In this document: positions 61,673-64,000 of the stretch, in pieces
Numbering within the stretch: the stretch's first letter is position 1
Layout of the letters: each line of letters begins with the position of its first letter
DNA from: Psychrobacillus sp042885655
Lineage (GTDB): Bacteria; Bacillota; Bacilli; Bacillales_A; Planococcaceae
Assembly: GCF_042885655.1 (NCBI RefSeq)
Contig: NZ_JBHVRO010000012.1
Coordinates: 42,836 to 106,835, forward strand
DNA length: 64,000 bases
Direction: 5' to 3'
Notes under the pieces: generated by a model
The model's input: the letters and a program-made list of their open reading frames with translations, nothing else
What the model was told of the DNA's origin: nothing
The model's database searches: none
Program-made: the position numbers and the translations under genes

Positions 61673-61710
61673 AAAAAAAAGGTAATCATATAAATGATTA
61701 CCTTTTTTAA
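61673..61710 (-). terminator. Terminator of the rRNA-tRNA operon
   Basis: AAAAGGTAATCAT pairs with ATGATTACCTTTT; T-run on the minus strand. It lies right after tRNA-Glu, the last gene of the operon. Confidence 0.85.
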
Positions 61711-61715
61711 AACTA

Positions 61716-61787
61716 TGACCCCTACGGGATTCGAACCCGTGTTACCGCCGTGAAAGGGCGGTGTCTTAACCGCTTGACCAAGGGGCC
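61716..61787 (-). tRNA. tRNA-Glu (TTC)
   Basis: Complete cloverleaf, 72 nt, anticodon TTC, GGTTCGAATCC T-arm; CCA end not encoded. Confidence 0.95.
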
Positions 61788-61794
61788 AAATATA

Positions 61795-61885
61795 TGGCGG
61801 AGAAGGAGGGATTTGAACCCTCGCGCCGGTTGCCCGACCTACACCCTTAGCAGGGGCGCCTCTTCAGCCACTTGAGTACTTCCCC
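61795..61885 (-). tRNA. tRNA-Ser (GCT)
   Basis: 91 nt class II tRNA with long variable arm, anticodon GCT, CCA encoded. Confidence 0.95.
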
Positions 61886-61892
61886 ATATATA

Positions 61893-61967
61893 TGGCTCCG
61901 AAGGTAGGACTCGAACCTACGACCAATCGGTTAACAGCCGATTGCTCTACCACTGAGCTACTTCGGA
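61893..61967 (-). tRNA. tRNA-Asn (GTT)
   Basis: 75 nt, anticodon GTT, CCA encoded. Confidence 0.95.
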
Positions 61968-61971
61968 ATAA

Positions 61972-62048
<77 letters not shown>

Positions 62049-62053
62049 ACTAT

Positions 62054-62127
62054 TGGAGCGGGTGAAGAGAATCGAACTCTCATCATCAGCTTGGAAGGCT
62101 GAGGTTTTACCACTAAACTACACCCGC
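62054..62127 (-). tRNA. tRNA-Gly (TCC)
   Basis: 74 nt, anticodon TCC, CCA encoded. Confidence 0.95.
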
Positions 62128-62132
62128 ATAAA

Positions 62133-62208
62133 TGGTGGCTCAGGACGGAATCGAACCGCCGACACAAGGATTTTCAGTCCTTTGCTCTACCGACTGAGCT
62201 ACTGAGCC
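62133..62208 (-). tRNA. tRNA-Phe (GAA)
   Basis: 76 nt, anticodon GAA, CCA encoded. A 101-bp A/T-rich spacer without a tRNA separates it from tRNA-Asp. Confidence 0.95.
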
Positions 62209-62309
62209 TACTTCGATTTATTTTAAGCACCGCATCTCTTCGTCAGCTGCTTAACCTAAATCTCTAAAAAATATGTACATTTATATATCTATTAAAACTT
62301 ATAAATAAA

Positions 62310-62385
62310 TGGCGGTCCCGACCGGGATCGAACCGGCGATCTCCTGCGTGACAGGCAGGCATGTTAACCGCTACACCACGGGACC
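62310..62385 (-). tRNA. tRNA-Asp (GTC)
   Basis: 76 nt, anticodon GTC, CCA encoded. Confidence 0.95.
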
Positions 62386-62388
62386 ATT

Positions 62389-62465
<77 letters not shown>

Positions 62466-62535
62466 ACAATAATATATAATCTTTTAAATTTATTTATTTA
62501 AAGCCTTAATGCTTCCAACAACAATGATTTAAAAA

Positions 62536-62628
62536 TGGAGGAGGAAGAGGGATTCGAACCCCCGCGCGGTATGACCCGCCTGTCGGTTTTCAAGACCGAT
62601 CCCTTCAGCCAGACTTGGGTATTCCTCC
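62536..62628 (-). tRNA. tRNA-Ser (TGA)
   Basis: 93 nt class II tRNA, anticodon TGA, CCA encoded. Confidence 0.95.
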
Positions 62629-62638
62629 GAAATATTGT

Positions 62639-62715
62639 TGGTGGACCTTGCAGGACTCGAACCTGCGACCGGACGGTTATGAGCCGTCTGCTCTAACCAA
62701 CTGAGCTAAAGGTCC
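62639..62715 (-). tRNA. tRNA-Ile2 (CAT, lysidine type)
   Basis: 77 nt with CAT anticodon. Body sequence (GGACCTTTAGCTCAG start) and the position after elongator Met match the B. subtilis trnB Ile2 tRNA, whose C34 becomes lysidine. It is distinguished from Met by identity elements, not by anticodon. Confidence 0.75.
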
Positions 62716-62721
62716 TTAAGA

Positions 62722-62795
62722 TGGCGGCAGAGGGAGTCGAACCCACGACCTTTCGGGTATGAACCGAATGCTCTAGCCAGCTGAGCTACGCCGCC
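62722..62795 (-). tRNA. Elongator tRNA-Met (CAT)
   Basis: 74 nt, anticodon CAT, GGCGGCG acceptor. CCA is not encoded. The T-stem GTGGG / CCCTC has a T-T opposition at its second pair (positions 50 and 64). Confidence 0.82.
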
Positions 62796-62821
62796 ATGAT
62801 CTTTACATTTTAACATTATTA

Positions 62822-62897
62822 TGGTGGAGCCTAGCGGGATCGAACCGCTGACCTCCTGCGTGCAAGGCAGGCGCTCTCCCAGCTGAGCTAAGGCCCC
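62822..62897 (-). tRNA. tRNA-Ala (TGC)
   Basis: 76 nt, anticodon TGC, CCA encoded. Confidence 0.95.
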
Positions 62898-62910
62898 ATA
62901 ATTTAATAAC

Positions 62911-62987
62911 TGGTCGGGAAGACAGGATTCGAACCTGCGACCCCTTGGTCCCAAACCAAGTGCTCTACCAAGCTGAGCTACTTCCCG
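62911..62987 (-). tRNA. tRNA-Pro (TGG)
   Basis: 77 nt, anticodon TGG, CCA encoded. Confidence 0.95.
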
Positions 62988-62993
62988 TCTATA

Positions 62994-63070
<77 letters not shown>

Positions 63071-63088
63071 ATATATTTTTCAAAAAAG

Positions 63089-63177
63089 TGGTGCCGAGGA
63101 CCGGAATCGAACCGGTACGGTAGTCACCTACCGCAGGATTTTAAGTCCTGTGCGTCTGCCAGTTCCGCCACCCCGGC
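63089..63177 (-). tRNA. tRNA-Leu (TAA)
   Basis: 89 nt class II tRNA, anticodon TAA, CCA encoded. Confidence 0.95.
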
Positions 63178-63192
63178 ACTTAAATGAATTTA

Positions 63193-63267
63193 TGGAGCGG
63201 AAGACGAGGTTCGAACTCGCGACCCCCACCTTGGCAAGGTGGTGTTCTACCACTGAACTACTTCCGC
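63193..63267 (-). tRNA. tRNA-Gly (GCC)
   Basis: 75 nt, anticodon GCC, CCA encoded. Confidence 0.95.
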
Positions 63268-63283
63268 TCGGTTATGAAATTAA

Positions 63284-63368
63284 TGGTGCGGGTGAAGGGA
63301 GTCGAACCCCCACGCCTTGCGGCGCTAGATCCTAAGTCTAGTGCGTCTGCCAGTTCCGCCACACCCGC
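63284..63368 (-). tRNA. tRNA-Leu (TAG)
   Basis: 85 nt class II tRNA, anticodon TAG, CCA encoded. Confidence 0.95.
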
Positions 63369-63392
63369 ATAAATAATTCACTTAGAAAGTGA

Positions 63393-63465
63393 TGAGCCAT
63401 GTAGGATTCGAACCTACGACCCTCTGATTAAAAGTCAGATGCTCTACCAACTGAGCTAATGGCTC
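63393..63465 (-). tRNA. tRNA-Lys (TTT)
   Basis: 73 nt, anticodon TTT; CCA not encoded. Confidence 0.95.
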
Positions 63466-63473
63466 GAAATAAA

Positions 63474-63549
<76 letters not shown>

Positions 63550-63563
63550 AAGAGTAGAAAATA

Positions 63564-63639
63564 TGGTGGAGGATGACGGGCTCGAACCGCCGACCCTCTG
63601 CTTGTAAGGCAGATGCTCTCCCAGCTGAGCTAATCCTCC
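63564..63639 (-). tRNA. tRNA-Val (TAC)
   Basis: 76 nt, anticodon TAC, CCA encoded. First tRNA after 5S rRNA in transcription order. Confidence 0.95.
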
Positions 63640-63710
63640 TGGGTAATATTACGATAAGTAGAGCATTTGTGCATCAACTTAATTTAATACTTTTATGTAT
63701 TTATTGCAAG

Positions 63711-63825
<115 letters not shown>

Positions 63826-63949
63826 CTTGAATAATTATTGAAAGACAAGTTTTATTATAACAACTCTGTAGAATATTTCAAGAGTTTTTTTAAAAAAATT
63901 ATTCTCTCAAAACTGGATAAAAGACATTGATGAATACAAATTCTATTTG

Positions 63950-64000
63950 GTTAAGTCCTCGATCGATTAGTATTCGTCAGCTGCACGTGTCGCCACGCTT
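63950..64000 (-). rRNA. rrl: 3' end of 23S ribosomal RNA, continuing beyond the window
   Basis: The minus strand ends 'CTGACGAATACTAATCGATC' and GAGGACTTAACC, the conserved 3' end of Bacillales 23S rRNA. Only about 51 bases are inside the window. Confidence 0.92.

Noticed and set aside
62639..62715. A second elongator tRNA-Met
   Set aside because: The CAT anticodon is shared, but the body sequence and array position fit the lysidine-modified tRNA-Ile2.

Overview
The window is a low-GC chromosomal segment of a Gram-positive, endospore-former-like Bacillales bacterium. Strong AGGAGG-type ribosome binding sites, frequent TTG and GTG starts, T-box and SAM-I leaders, and the gene order all fit. 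The order closely follows the B. subtilis 'yt' region: ytxG-ytxH-murC-sftA-ytpR-ytpQ-ytpP-ytoP-ytzB-ytnP-trmB-ytlR-ytlQ-thpR, pepV-ytzE-rsuA-ytgP-ytfP, leuS-yttB-ytqA-ytqB, ytpA-ytoA, metK-pckA-ytmA-ytkD-dps-ytjA, then men genes and a trnB-like tRNA array. Dat next to PepV, and the protein sequences generally, suggest Planococcaceae (Psychrobacillus, Lysinibacillus or Sporosarcina type). The genus is inferred, not proven.

Layout. 1-3.7 kb: tail of a beta-strand-rich protein, an NmrA-like protein, and YtxH/YtxG. 3.9-11.8 kb: MurC, the soluble FtsK-type translocase SftA, YtpR/YtpQ/YtpP, a lipoprotein and a DUF84 NTPase. 11.8-13.6 kb: a gene-free 1.8 kb stretch made of repeats. 13.6-26 kb: M42 peptidase, YtnP lactonase-like enzyme, TrmB, lipid-kinase-like YtlR, ThpR, Dat and PepV, then YtzE, RsuA, YtgP and a flavoprotein. 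26-30.3 kb: an accessory patch with a gene broken by a stop codon, a DUF4386 protein, an XRE regulator with a membrane partner, a HAD hydrolase and a P-loop kinase. 30.5-42.7 kb: LeuS with T-box, CoA-transferase ScoAB, an MFS exporter, YtqAB, a type III polyketide synthase with its methyltransferase partner, malic enzyme, a YtpA-like hydrolase and YtoA. 43-53 kb: ECF sigma factor with a membrane partner, MetK with SAM-I riboswitch, PckA, YtmA, YtkD, a CPBP protease, Dps, YidD and a zinc-binding lipoprotein behind a Zur-like box. 53.7-61.2 kb: menaquinone genes menE, menB-menH-menD-menF and divergent menA. 61.7-64 kb: 20 tRNAs, 5S and the 3' end of 23S rRNA, all on the minus strand.

The genes are mostly conserved housekeeping genes. 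The unusual content is between them. (i) Two loci, 34798-34990 and 53221-53690, carry the same higher-order tandem repeat: an 82-bp unit of four boxes (ATAAGCACC / GGTGCTTAT type) spaced 19, 21, 21 and 21 bp. (ii) At least six copies of a dispersed intergenic element have two hairpins whose stems differ between copies but stay base-paired. (iii) A GC-richer mosaic repeat family occurs at about a dozen sites, three of them in a tandem array. (iv) A 58-bp near-copy of an internal metK segment lies upstream of the ECF sigma gene. (v) The YtpA-like hydrolase has lost the serine of its nucleophile motif. These are discussed in the findings.
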